From JBFXJF01 sp050175155 (GTDB lineage Bacteria > Bacillota > Bacilli > Tepidibacillales > Tepidibacillaceae), in assembly GCA_050175155.1 (NCBI GenBank), contig JBFXJF010000005.1:1-64000 (forward strand): a stretch of DNA of 64,000 nt, in the 5' to 3' direction. How positions within the stretch are numbered: position 1 is the stretch's first letter; each line of letters starts with the position of its first letter. A program made the position numbers and the translations under genes. Below the pieces are notes generated by a model, which worked only from the letters and a program-made list of their open reading frames with translations, was not told the origin of the DNA and did no database searches. This document shows positions 43,525 to 52,907 of the stretch, piece after piece.

Positions 43525-45063
43525 ATGAAAACTTATCAAGCTGACGTAATAGTTATTGGTTGTGGGATTGCTGGCCTAATTGTATCCGAATTACTATCCC
43601 ATGAGAAAAACGTAATAATGATTTCTAAGGAAAGCTTAGAAAATAGTAACTCGTTTTTAGCTCAAGGAGGAATAGCCGCTTCAATCGATATAAATGATAA
43701 TTGGAGGGAACACTTCATTGATACAATTGTCGCTGGGAAAAATCATAACATCGAAGAAACAACAATAGAGTTGGTTAAAAATGCTCCTAAAGCGATTGAA
43801 CAATTAGTTAAATTAGGTGTTTCGTTTGATCGTGATGAGGATAACAACTTCCAATTAGGTAGAGAAGGCGGACATAATAAACATAGAATTATACACGCTG
43901 GCGGGGATTCTACTGGGAAGAAAATATCTCAATGTTTAATCGGTGCAATTGAAAAGGATATAACTATTCATCATTATGTTATGGCTTATGATTTAATAAT
44001 TGCAGAAGGCAGATGTATGGGAGTAATTGCAAAAAATACCCGAGGAGAAACTATACTATATGAGGCTCAACACACAATACTTGCTACTGGCGGAGTCGGA
44101 AGATTATATACTGTAACTTCAAATGACCCCTCAATAACTGGTGATGGTATTGCTATGGCTTATCGTGCTGGTGTAGAGTTGGTAGATTTAGAATTTATTC
44201 AATTTCACCCAACTATGCTTGTTACTAAAAGTAATTCATCTGTACTTATCTCCGAAGCTGTTCGAGGAGAAGGGGCTAGACTAATTAACCAAAACGGTGA
44301 ATATATAATGGAAAATATCCATCCATTAAAGGATTTGGCCCCTAGAGATATCGTCGCAAGACAAATTTACTACTCCCTACAAAAGGGTGACAAAATATAT
44401 CTAGATATTTCTATGATTGAAAATTTTAAAGTAAGGTTTCCTTCAATCAGCCAGTTTTGTTTCACAAATGGAATTGATATAAAAGATGAAATATTACCTG
44501 TTTATCCTGGTGCACATTTTATTATGGGTGGTATTAAAACAAATATTCAGGGGGAAACGTCTCTGCCAGGATTATATGCGGTAGGGGAGGTTTCTTGCAA
44601 TGGAGTACATGGTGCCAATCGTCTGGCTAGTAATTCGTTGCTAGAAGGACTTATTTTTACAGAGAAGCTATCCAAATTTATTCTATCTCAACCAATAATT
44701 CCAACCTATCTTCCTAATATTAATTTGCAAAAAATAGATAACATTATTCTTCCTACAATTGAAGAAATTCAAATTATTATGACCGAAAATGTTGGAATTA
44801 TTCGCAATGAGGAGCAACTTCTTATTGCGAAAAAATGGTTTGAAAAATACTTAGAACAAATAAGGGAAGACCAAATATACTTAGATGTGACAATTGAACA
44901 AAGAAATTTAATAAATTTACTTACTGTCGGTTGGCTTGTCACTACATCAGCATTAATGAGAACTGAAAGTCGCGGTGGACATTATCGACAAGATTACCCT
45001 AATCAATGTGATGACCAATGGCTAAAACATTATATTGTTAGAAGGAGAAATTCTGATGAATAA
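43525..45063 (+). CDS. nadB: L-aspartate oxidase
   Basis: A 512-residue flavoenzyme that oxidises aspartate to iminoaspartate, the first step of de novo NAD synthesis. The FAD-binding VIVIGCGIAGLIVSELL, the substrate region SFLAQGGIAASI, HNKHRIIHAGGDSTGK and the later GEVSCNGVHGANRLASNSLLEGL are all present. GGAGG lies before the ATG. It is the first gene of nadB-nadC-nadA and overlaps nadC by 8 bp. The length is normal. Confidence 0.96.
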   Translation: MKTYQADVIVIGCGIAGLIVSELLSHEKNVIMISKESLENSNSFLAQGGIAASIDINDNWREHFIDTIVAGKNHNIEETTIELVKNAPKAIEQLVKLGVSFDRDEDNNFQLGREGGHNKHRIIHAGGDSTGKKISQCLIGAIEKDITIHHYVMAYDLIIAEGRCMGVIAKNTRGETILYEAQHTILATGGVGRLYTVTSNDPSITGDGIAMAYRAGVELVDLEFIQFHPTMLVTKSNSSVLISEAVRGEGARLINQNGEYIMENIHPLKDLAPRDIVARQIYYSLQKGDKIYLDISMIENFKVRFPSISQFCFTNGIDIKDEILPVYPGAHFIMGGIKTNIQGETSLPGLYAVGEVSCNGVHGANRLASNSLLEGLIFTEKLSKFILSQPIIPTYLPNINLQKIDNIILPTIEEIQIIMTENVGIIRNEEQLLIAKKWFEKYLEQIREDQIYLDVTIEQRNLINLLTVGWLVTTSALMRTESRGGHYRQDYPNQCDDQWLKHYIVRRRNSDE

Positions 45064-45910
45064 TATAAAACTAAGAATGTTACTTCAACAGTTCTTTAAT
45101 GAAGACATTGGAGATAGAGATATCACAAGTGAGTCGATTTTTTCTCCTGAAGACAAGAGTTCTGGTCAATTTCTGATGAAAGAAAACGGAGTAATTGCTG
45201 GACTTACTATAATTAAAGATGGTTATTCGCTATTTGATCCAAATATAGAAGTAATTTTTTATGCCAAAGATGGGGATGTCCTCAAAGCTGGAGACGTTAT
45301 TGCAACCGTTACTGGTTCAATAACTTCTTTGTTAAGCGGGGAGAGGGTAATCCTTAATTTATTGCAAAGATTATCTGCAATCGCTACTACCACAAAAAAA
45401 GCTATAGATTTATTGGCTAATCCAGAAATTAAAGTTTGTGATACTAGAAAGACTACGCCTGGTTTGAGAATGCTGGAAAAATATGCAGTACGTTGCGGAG
45501 GAGGCTATAATCATCGATTTGGACTTTATGATGCAGTTCTAATCAAAGATAACCATATAGCTTTTTCAGGAAGTATTACCCAAGCTATCAATAATGTAAA
45601 AAGCCAAGTTGGTCAAATGGTTAAAATAGAAGTAGAGGTCGAATCAAAAGAGGAAGTTCTTGAGGCAGTAGCGTGTAAAGCAGATGTAATCTTATTTGAT
45701 AATTGTACACCCAATCAGATAAAGGAATTTACTAAAGATGTACCTAACTATATTATTACAGAAGCATCTGGAGGAATAACTCTAGATAATATATCAGATT
45801 ACCGTTATACTGGGGTTAATTATCTTTCTATGGGTGTATTAACCCATTCAATAAGATCATTAGATATCTCATTTAATTTAGTTGGGGGCAAAAAATATGA
45901 AAGTTCATGA
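45056..45910 (+). CDS. nadC: Nicotinate-nucleotide pyrophosphorylase (quinolinate phosphoribosyltransferase)
   Basis: About 284 residues from the ATG at 45056, with AAGGAG upstream inside nadB. It converts quinolinate and PRPP to nicotinate mononucleotide. Diagnostic segments are FNEDIGDRDITSESIF at the N-terminus, CDTRKTTPGLRMLEKYAVRCGGGYNHR (PRPP and quinolinate binding) and LIKDNHIAFSG. It overlaps nadB by 8 bp and nadA by 14 bp, so the operon is translationally coupled. Confidence 0.96.
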   Translation: MNNIKLRMLLQQFFNEDIGDRDITSESIFSPEDKSSGQFLMKENGVIAGLTIIKDGYSLFDPNIEVIFYAKDGDVLKAGDVIATVTGSITSLLSGERVILNLLQRLSAIATTTKKAIDLLANPEIKVCDTRKTTPGLRMLEKYAVRCGGGYNHRFGLYDAVLIKDNHIAFSGSITQAINNVKSQVGQMVKIEVEVESKEEVLEAVACKADVILFDNCTPNQIKEFTKDVPNYIITEASGGITLDNISDYRYTGVNYLSMGVLTHSIRSLDISFNLVGGKKYESS

Positions 45911-46925
45911 ACGAATCCAAGAACTTAAATCTAAGTTTGGAGATTCCTTATATATACCTGCCCATCATTATCAAAAAGACGAAATTATACAGTTTTCTGA
46001 TAGCGTTGGTGACTCATTAGAATTAGCTAAATTAGCAGCAAAAAACAAAAAAGCCGATTATATTATTTTTTGTGGTGTTCATTTTATGGCGGAAACTGCC
46101 GAAATCCTAGCTGAACCACACCAAAAAGTTTTTCTGCCAAATTTTGATGCTGGTTGCTCAATGGCAGATATGGCAAACTTAAAACAAGCTAAAAAATCTT
46201 GGGCTTTTCTGACAGAAGAATTTGGTGAATCTATTTTACCTTTAACTTATGTGAACTCATCCGCTTCAATTAAGGCGTTTGTAGGAGAAAATCAAGGTGC
46301 AACTGTTACCTCTTCAAATGCTAAAGAGATGCTAGCTTGGGCATTTAAACAAAAGCAAAGAGTTCTATTCTTACCTGATCAGCATTTAGGCAGAAATACG
46401 GCTTATTCTTTGGGTATTTCACTTAACGAAATGGCAGTCTGGGACCCTGAATCTGAACTTCTTGAATATAGTGGGGACAAAAATAAAATTAAAATTATAT
46501 TATGGAAAGGTTATTGCTCTGTGCACTTAAAGTTTTCAGTGGGCGACGTTAAAAAAGCACAACTAGAGGGCAGAAAAATTATCGTTCACCCAGAGTGCGA
46601 TTTTGATGTTGTTCAACTAGCCGACTACAACGGTTCGACAAATAAGATAATAAAAACTATTACGGAGTCTCAGGCAGGGAGTAAATGGGCAATTGGTACC
46701 GAATCTAATTTAGTCAAAAGGATTATCGTTAACAACCCTGATAAAGATATAATTTCTTTAAATCCCGTTGCGAGTTATTGTGAGACAATGAACCAAATTA
46801 AACTACCTGACTTGCTTTTATCTTTAGAGAATATTGTAAATGGAAATAACAATAATCAAATAACTGTTGATAAAAATATTGCAAAAAATGCTAGATTAGC
46901 ATTAAATAAAATGTTATCGATTTAA
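45897..46925 (+). CDS. nadA: Quinolinate synthase
   Basis: About 342 residues from the ATG at 45897, with GGGGG upstream within nadC. It condenses iminoaspartate with dihydroxyacetone phosphate to quinolinate using a [4Fe-4S] cluster. Conserved cysteines lie in FCGVHFMAE, KGYCSVH and ASYCETM; further landmarks are PAHHYQKDEI and HPECDFDVV. Placing it after nadB and nadC, not between, is one of the orders known in Firmicutes. The protein is complete. Confidence 0.96.
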   Translation: MKVHERIQELKSKFGDSLYIPAHHYQKDEIIQFSDSVGDSLELAKLAAKNKKADYIIFCGVHFMAETAEILAEPHQKVFLPNFDAGCSMADMANLKQAKKSWAFLTEEFGESILPLTYVNSSASIKAFVGENQGATVTSSNAKEMLAWAFKQKQRVLFLPDQHLGRNTAYSLGISLNEMAVWDPESELLEYSGDKNKIKIILWKGYCSVHLKFSVGDVKKAQLEGRKIIVHPECDFDVVQLADYNGSTNKIIKTITESQAGSKWAIGTESNLVKRIIVNNPDKDIISLNPVASYCETMNQIKLPDLLLSLENIVNGNNNNQITVDKNIAKNARLALNKMLSI

Positions 46926-46971
46926 AATAGAATTTTTTCCAGAATTGCATAACCGGGGAGACAATAAATAA

Positions 46972-47907
46972 ATGAAAAAAAATATAATAGCAGATTTTAT
47001 GTTACTAATGGTTGCATTTGTATGGGGTACTACATTTATAGCAGTACAAAATGCTATTGATATTCTACCACCACACAGTTTTAATGCAGTCCGTTTCTTG
47101 ACAGCTTCAGTGATAATTTTAATTTTGGCTTTTATCTTTGATAGAAAGAATTTATTTAATATTACCAAGGAGGTTTGGATTGCGGGGTTTTTACTAGGGC
47201 TGTTTTTGTTTTTTGGTTATGCATTTCAAACATTGGGCTTGTTGTATACATCTGCTTCCAAGGCAGGTTTTATTACTGGTCTGAACGTTATTTTAGTGCC
47301 TATTTTTGCAACTATTTTACTTAAAGTAAAACCAAAATTAACTGCAATAATTGGTGTTTCGTTAGCAGCAATCGGACTTTATATTATGACTATGATTGGT
47401 AGCACAAGTTTTTCATATGGGGATTTTCTGGTCTTTCTCTGCGCTATATTTTTTGCTCTTCAAATAGTTTCAACTGGTAAATATGCACCCAAATATTCTG
47501 CGTTTGTATTAGCATGGATTCAAATCTCAGTTGTAGGCGTATTAAGCCTTATAGCTACTATAATTTTTGAAGATGTGGGTTACCTAACTAACCCTGATAT
47601 ATTATTGGATAAGGATGTTATTATAGCTTTATTGATTACATCTGTTTTTGCAACCGCTTTAGCTTTTCTAGCACAAACAACCTTTCAAAAACATTCTACC
47701 CCAACAAAGGTTGCGATAATTTTTGCAATGGAACCAGTCTTCGCTGCTATTGCTTCTGTAATTTATCAAAAAGAAATGTTAAGTATTAATGTAACGATTG
47801 GTGGTTCACTGATCTTTATGGGAATGATTTTAGCCGAAATACCATCCGAAAAAATAACAGCTCCATTTATGCGAAAAAAAGATAATAAAATACAAAGTAC
47901 TACTTAA
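46972..47907 (+). CDS. EamA-family drug/metabolite transporter
   Basis: A 311-residue membrane protein with ten helices in two EamA repeats (about 5-140 and 150-290). The motif FVWGTTFIAVQNA near the N-terminus and the second-repeat closing segment FAMEPVFAAIASVIYQKE are typical. The substrate is unknown. GGGGAG precedes the ATG. It follows nadA by 46 bp and may share its transcript, though a transport role in NAD metabolism is only a guess. Confidence 0.9.
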   Translation: MKKNIIADFMLLMVAFVWGTTFIAVQNAIDILPPHSFNAVRFLTASVIILILAFIFDRKNLFNITKEVWIAGFLLGLFLFFGYAFQTLGLLYTSASKAGFITGLNVILVPIFATILLKVKPKLTAIIGVSLAAIGLYIMTMIGSTSFSYGDFLVFLCAIFFALQIVSTGKYAPKYSAFVLAWIQISVVGVLSLIATIIFEDVGYLTNPDILLDKDVIIALLITSVFATALAFLAQTTFQKHSTPTKVAIIFAMEPVFAAIASVIYQKEMLSINVTIGGSLIFMGMILAEIPSEKITAPFMRKKDNKIQSTT

Positions 47908-47912
47908 TAAAT

Positions 47913-47951
47913 AAAGACTGTGAAAATTTTCATATTTTCACTAGTCTTTTA
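47913..47951. terminator. Bidirectional terminator
   Basis: AAAGACT and AGTCTTTT flank an inner GTGAAAAT/ATTTTCAC stem. It lies between the convergent EamA and ysxC genes. Confidence 0.75.
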
Positions 47952-47970
47952 CCTATTAGAAAACCGATAT

Positions 47971-48567
47971 CTAAAGCTCCTCATTTTCTAAATAAATCAT
48001 TAATTCCTTCCATAACTCATCTTTTCCTTGTCCTGTCTCAGCAGAAAATATTACTATTTTATCAGCTGGGTCTAACTCTAATGTTTCCTTAGCAATTTTC
48101 TTATGTTTATCCCATTTCCCTTTAGGAATCTTATCTGCTTTTGTCCCAACTAATAATACGGGAAGACCAAAAAATTTCAACCAGTCATACATAGCTATAT
48201 CATTATTTGTAGGTGGATGGCGAAGATCAGTAAGCATAATCACAACTTTTAATTCTTTCCTTTTTGATAAATATTCCTCAATAAATGCTGCCCATTTTTC
48301 CCTTTGTGATTTTGACACCTTTGCATATCCATATCCTGGTAAATCAACAAAATAGAAAGATTTATTAATTAAATAAAAGTTTAAGGTTTGTGTCTTTCCT
48401 GGGCTTGAGCTTGTCCGAGCCAATTTTTTTCTCTGAATCATCTTGTTAATTAAAGAAGATTTCCCTACATTTGAACGTCCCGCAAGAGCGATTTCTGGTA
48501 ACTCATCTACGGGATATTGTTCCGGTTTAACTGCACTAATTGTTATTTCTGCATCTATTACCTTCAT
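47971..48567 (-). CDS. ysxC: Ribosome biogenesis GTPase YsxC/EngB
   Basis: A 198-residue essential GTPase for 50S assembly. G1 is GRSNVGKSSL, G3 is DLPGYG, G4 is TKAD and G5 lies in FSAETGQG. The N-terminal ISAVKPEQYPVDELPEIALAGRSNVGKSSLIN is almost canonical. It overlaps lon by 4 bp (ATGA), and this lon-ysxC coupling is conserved in Bacillus. The length is normal. Confidence 0.97.
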   Translation of the reverse strand: MKVIDAEITISAVKPEQYPVDELPEIALAGRSNVGKSSLINKMIQRKKLARTSSSPGKTQTLNFYLINKSFYFVDLPGYGYAKVSKSQREKWAAFIEEYLSKRKELKVVIMLTDLRHPPTNNDIAMYDWLKFFGLPVLLVGTKADKIPKGKWDKHKKIAKETLELDPADKIVIFSAETGQGKDELWKELMIYLENEEL

Positions 48568-50888
48568 TGTTTCACCAATGCCCGTTCAAGGACTTGATCG
48601 AGATGATCCACAAGGATAAAAGTAATATCTTTTTTTATATTTGCTGGTATATCATCAAGGTCTTTTTCATTTTCTCTAGGTATTATAATCGTTGTTAACC
48701 CTGCCCTATGAGCCGCTAAAGTTTTCTCCTTTAACCCTCCTATTGGAAGTACTCTACCACGAAGTGTTATCTCACCAGTCATGCCAACATCCTTATATAC
48801 AGAAGTCCCTGTTAAAGCAGAAATTACGGCTGTTGCCATTGTAATTCCAGCAGAAGGTCCATCCTTGGGAATCGCACCTTCAGGAACGTGTATATGAATA
48901 TCATTCTTCTCGTAAAAATCCGGGCTAATATTTAATTCTTTTGCTTTAGATCTAATATAACTAAAAGCAGCCCGTGCAGATTCCTGCATTACGTCCCCTA
49001 GTTGACCCGTAAGTGACAATGTCCCCTTTCCAGGAAATATTGACGCTTCAACAGTAAGTGTGTCCCCTCCGACAGATGTCCAAGCCAAACCCGTTACAGC
49101 TCCTATCTGATGCTCTTTCTCCATCATTCCATAACGGTACTTGAATTTTCCTAAATAATCTTCTAGGTTATATACTGTAATCCTAACCCTTTTTTTCTCC
49201 TCAGAAACTATTATTTTAGCTGTTTTTCTGCACAAAGTAGCAATTTCCCGTTCTAAGTTTCTTACTCCAGCCTCTTTCGTATATCTCCGGATTACTTCTG
49301 CCAAGGCATCCTCTTGTATTTGCAATTTATCCTTTGTTAAGCCATGCTCTTTAATTTTCTTTGGAACTAAATAATTTTTTGCAATCTGTAATTTCTCAAT
49401 TTCCGTATAACCAGATATATATAATACTTCCATTCGATCTAAAAGTGGTTTAGGTATCGAATATGCTGAGTTTGCAGTTGTAATAAACATTACTTTTGAA
49501 AGATCATAAGGAATTTCAATATAGTGATCACTGAAAGAATAATTCTGCTCAGGGTCCAAAACCTCAAGTAAAGCTGATGCAGGATCTCCTCTAAAATCGG
49601 AATCGATTTTATCAATTTCATCCAAAATAAATACCGGATTAACCGTACCCGCTGTTTTCATTCCCTGAATAATTCTACCTGGTAAGGCACCAACATAGGT
49701 ACGTCTATGTCCTCGAATCTCTGATTCGTCACGAACACCACCTAAGGAAATTCTAACCACTTTCCGACCTAAGGATTTTGCTATTGATTTGGCCAAGGAA
49801 GTTTTGCCGACCCCTGGAGGCCCAACTAAACATAAAATAGGACCGTTCATTTTTTTTACTAATTTCTGAACAGATAAGTACTCAAGAACCCTCTCTTTTG
49901 CTTTCTCAAGTCCGTAGTGTTCTTCATTTAGAATTTTTTCAGCACGATGAATGTTTAAGTCGTCATCAGTTGATTCCGACCAAGGTATGTTAAACAACCA
50001 ATCTATATAAGTATTAATAACTCCACTTTCCGCCGAGGAACCTGATATCTTCTCTAGGCGATGTATTTCTTTGTCAATTTTATCCCTAACATATTCTGGG
50101 GCACCAAGGTTCTTTAATTTCTCACGCATCTCGATTACTTCATTGGCAATTCCGTCTTTATCCCCTAATTCTTTTTGAATTGCTTTCATCTGTTCTCGTA
50201 AGTAATATTCCTTTTGTGTTTTCTCCATTTGTTTTTTTACACGCTGACTTATTTGTTTTTCAAGTTCCAACACTTCATGTTCATTGTTTAAAATACTTAA
50301 GATTCTCTCTAACCGTTCCTTTATTGATACTAGTTCTAAAATTTCTTGCTTCTCTTTAATTTTTATTGGTAAATAGGATGCTATTACATCGGCAAGTCGA
50401 CCATTATCATCAATATCAGATACGGTTGTTAGGGTTTCTGGAGATACTTTCTTTGAGACATTGACATACTTCTCAAATAAATCTACTACTACTCTTGATA
50501 AAGCATCCGCTTCATAACTTTTCCCATCTATTTCTTCTAAGACTTCATAACTTACTTCAAAATATTTATCTTCCTGTAAATATTCAATTATTTTGGCTCT
50601 ATATAATCCCTCAATTAAAACTCTAATCGTACCGTTTGGTAATTTCAACATCTGTCTTACTTTAGAAATTGTGCCTACTATATAGATATCATCAGGTTTT
50701 GGTTCTTCTATTTGCACATCCTCTTGTGTTGTTAAAAATATCAATGAGCCATCACTAAGCATTGATTGATCAAGTGCTTTTACTGACTTTCCCCTTCCAA
50801 CATCAAGATGTAGTACCATGCTTGGAAATACGAGTAACCCCCTTAAAGGCAAAAGAGGAATTTTTTTTATTTGTTTATTACGACTCAT
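48564..50888 (-). CDS. lon: ATP-dependent protease Lon (LonA)
   Basis: A 774-residue cytosolic protease that degrades misfolded and regulatory proteins. It has the N-terminal LON substrate domain (about 8-200), a coiled-coil linker with QKEYYLREQMKAIQKELG, an AAA+ domain with Walker A GPPGVGKTS and Walker B FILDEIDKI, and a proteolytic domain with Ser in DGPSAGIT and Lys in LKEKTLAAHRAG. Its position after lonB and before ysxC matches Bacillus. All catalytic residues are intact. Confidence 0.97.
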   Translation of the reverse strand: MSRNKQIKKIPLLPLRGLLVFPSMVLHLDVGRGKSVKALDQSMLSDGSLIFLTTQEDVQIEEPKPDDIYIVGTISKVRQMLKLPNGTIRVLIEGLYRAKIIEYLQEDKYFEVSYEVLEEIDGKSYEADALSRVVVDLFEKYVNVSKKVSPETLTTVSDIDDNGRLADVIASYLPIKIKEKQEILELVSIKERLERILSILNNEHEVLELEKQISQRVKKQMEKTQKEYYLREQMKAIQKELGDKDGIANEVIEMREKLKNLGAPEYVRDKIDKEIHRLEKISGSSAESGVINTYIDWLFNIPWSESTDDDLNIHRAEKILNEEHYGLEKAKERVLEYLSVQKLVKKMNGPILCLVGPPGVGKTSLAKSIAKSLGRKVVRISLGGVRDESEIRGHRRTYVGALPGRIIQGMKTAGTVNPVFILDEIDKIDSDFRGDPASALLEVLDPEQNYSFSDHYIEIPYDLSKVMFITTANSAYSIPKPLLDRMEVLYISGYTEIEKLQIAKNYLVPKKIKEHGLTKDKLQIQEDALAEVIRRYTKEAGVRNLEREIATLCRKTAKIIVSEEKKRVRITVYNLEDYLGKFKYRYGMMEKEHQIGAVTGLAWTSVGGDTLTVEASIFPGKGTLSLTGQLGDVMQESARAAFSYIRSKAKELNISPDFYEKNDIHIHVPEGAIPKDGPSAGITMATAVISALTGTSVYKDVGMTGEITLRGRVLPIGGLKEKTLAAHRAGLTTIIIPRENEKDLDDIPANIKKDITFILVDHLDQVLERALVKQ

Positions 50889-51020
50889 TATGACACCCCC
50901 GATTATTAAGCAATATTATTATGTCTATTTACTATAAAAGATATTTAAACTCTATAGAAATTTTAACCTTTTTATCGAGTTTTGTCTAACTAATCAAAGA
51001 GTATAAGTAAAGTTAGCCGA

Positions 51021-51062
51021 TAAGCCCCCTACCTAAACAATATTTTAGGTAGGGGGCTTATT
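51021..51062 (-). terminator. lonB terminator
   Basis: The arms TAAGCCCCCTACCTAAA and TTTAGGTAGGGGGCTTA (51021-51060) form a perfect 17-bp stem directly after lonB, ahead of lon. Confidence 0.88.
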
Positions 51063-51069
51063 AATTCTT

Positions 51070-52758
51070 TTAATTCATAGATTCAAAATTTACTGTTTTA
51101 TTAGTAGGGGAGAAAATTTCCTTTGGCTTAATATAAATATCCTCTTGAGCTAACAATGCACAATTTAATACTTGAGTTAAGTTGTCAACTCTTATTATTT
51201 CTATATTAGTAATGTTATCAAAACTTTTTTGCCAATTCTCAGTTGGAATAATAACCTTTTTTACGCCTGCCTTCTGTGCAGCTTCAATCTTAGCCACCAC
51301 TCCACCAATTGGTTTAACCTTTCCAAAAATACTTAATTCTCCAGTCATAGCAACTTTACAATCTATTGGAATCTGTTTTATTGCTGAATAGATAGCAGTT
51401 GCTATTGATATCCCTGCTGACGGGCCATCTACTTGCATACCCCCAGGAAAGTTAACATGAATGTTATAATCATAAGGATTAGCATCCGTAGTATTGTTTA
51501 AAACGGTCAAGACATTCTCTAAAGACCCTAAAATCATGCTTTTTCTTCTTAATATTTTTTTACTATTACCTGTCTCTTCCTCTTCTACTACACCAGTGAT
51601 TTTTATCTTTCCTTTACCCAAATTAACTTTCTTAGCCGTAACCTCTATATCTAAAAGAGAGCCCATATTTGGCCCATAAACGGCCAAACCATTTACAACC
51701 CCAACTTCTGATGTCGAAGATATTTTATGTTCATAACGAGGGGTAAGCTGACTATTATTTATTACCCATTCAATATCTTTAACTAGAATTTTTTCTCTCT
51801 GTTCAGATAACGCAACTCCTGCAGCAATCTGTACAAGATTAACAGCTTCACGACCATCTGAAACATAATTTTTAGCTATGTCTATAACATCCGGCTCATA
51901 TTCTAGTTCTACCCTTACCAAGGCATTTTCAATTATCTTAGCTAGGCTTTCAGTAGATAAAGGTTTAAAGAAGATTTCTAAACATCTTGAACGAATAGCT
52001 GGTGGTATTTCCTCTGGTTGTCTTGTTGTCGCACCTACTAAACGAAAATCAGCAGGTAACCCATTTTGAAACATATCATGAATATGCTTTGGAATATTAG
52101 AATCCTCAGAACTATAATATGCGCTTTCAATTATTACTTTTCTATCTTCTAATACCTTTAATAATTTATTAATTTGAATAGGGTGTAATTCCCCTATCTC
52201 ATCAATAAATAAAACTCCACCATGAGCTTTTGTAACTGCTCCTAGTTTTGGTTGTGGTATTCCGGCTTGACCCATAGCACCCGCACCTTGATAAATTGGA
52301 TCATGTACCGAACCAATTAAAGGGTCAGCAATACCACGTTCATCAAATCTAGCAGTTGTAGCATCTAGCTCAACAAACTTCGATTCAATTGTAAAAGGAG
52401 AATAGCTTAGTAATCTTGCTTCTTCAAGAACCAATCTAGCTACAGCTGTTTTTCCTATACCTGGTGAACCATAGATAATAACATGTTGAGGATTAGGACT
52501 GCATAATGCTGCTCTTAAAGCTTTAAGACCTTCATCCTGTCCTATAATGTCCTTAAACTTTTTTGGTCTTGTCTTTTCTGTTAATGGTGCTGTAAGTGAT
52601 ATTGATCTTAGTTTAATTAATTTATCTAACTCCTTATTTGATTCGTGTTCAACTGAAGACTTGTTACTATGTTGATTCTTTAAGAGATTCCAAAAATACA
52701 AGCCAATAATTGCTGTAAATATCAATTGAACAAAAATGATTATTCCTGTTACACTCAT
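51070..52758 (-). CDS. lonB: ATP-dependent protease LonB (sporulation-associated)
   Basis: A 562-residue Lon-like protease with an N-terminal membrane helix (about 4-24) instead of the LON domain. The AAA+ part has Walker A IYGSPGIGKTA and Walker B LFIDEIGELHP; the protease domain (about 350-545) has Ser in DGPSAGIS and Lys in GGVVAKIEAAQKAG. In Bacillus LonB acts in the forespore under sigma F. It is between clpX and lon as in Bacillus. The membrane anchor suggests a role at the inner face of the membrane. Confidence 0.94.
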   Translation of the reverse strand: MSVTGIIIFVQLIFTAIIGLYFWNLLKNQHSNKSSVEHESNKELDKLIKLRSISLTAPLTEKTRPKKFKDIIGQDEGLKALRAALCSPNPQHVIIYGSPGIGKTAVARLVLEEARLLSYSPFTIESKFVELDATTARFDERGIADPLIGSVHDPIYQGAGAMGQAGIPQPKLGAVTKAHGGVLFIDEIGELHPIQINKLLKVLEDRKVIIESAYYSSEDSNIPKHIHDMFQNGLPADFRLVGATTRQPEEIPPAIRSRCLEIFFKPLSTESLAKIIENALVRVELEYEPDVIDIAKNYVSDGREAVNLVQIAAGVALSEQREKILVKDIEWVINNSQLTPRYEHKISSTSEVGVVNGLAVYGPNMGSLLDIEVTAKKVNLGKGKIKITGVVEEEETGNSKKILRRKSMILGSLENVLTVLNNTTDANPYDYNIHVNFPGGMQVDGPSAGISIATAIYSAIKQIPIDCKVAMTGELSIFGKVKPIGGVVAKIEAAQKAGVKKVIIPTENWQKSFDNITNIEIIRVDNLTQVLNCALLAQEDIYIKPKEIFSPTNKTVNFESMN

Positions 52759-52871
52759 TACTCTACCTCCCTATATCTAAGTTAATATAAATAGATAATT
52801 TTTATTAACTCTCTAAAATATAGTATTTCCTTATAGGTAGGCACATAATCATTAATATTTAATTAATATAT

Positions 52872-52902
52872 AAAAAAACCGTCAAATACTGACGGTTTTT
52901 TT
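52872..52902 (-). terminator. clpX terminator
   Basis: The arms AAACCGTCA and TGACGGTTT end, on the minus strand, in a run of T residues directly after clpX. Confidence 0.92.
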
Positions 52903-52907
52903 ATATA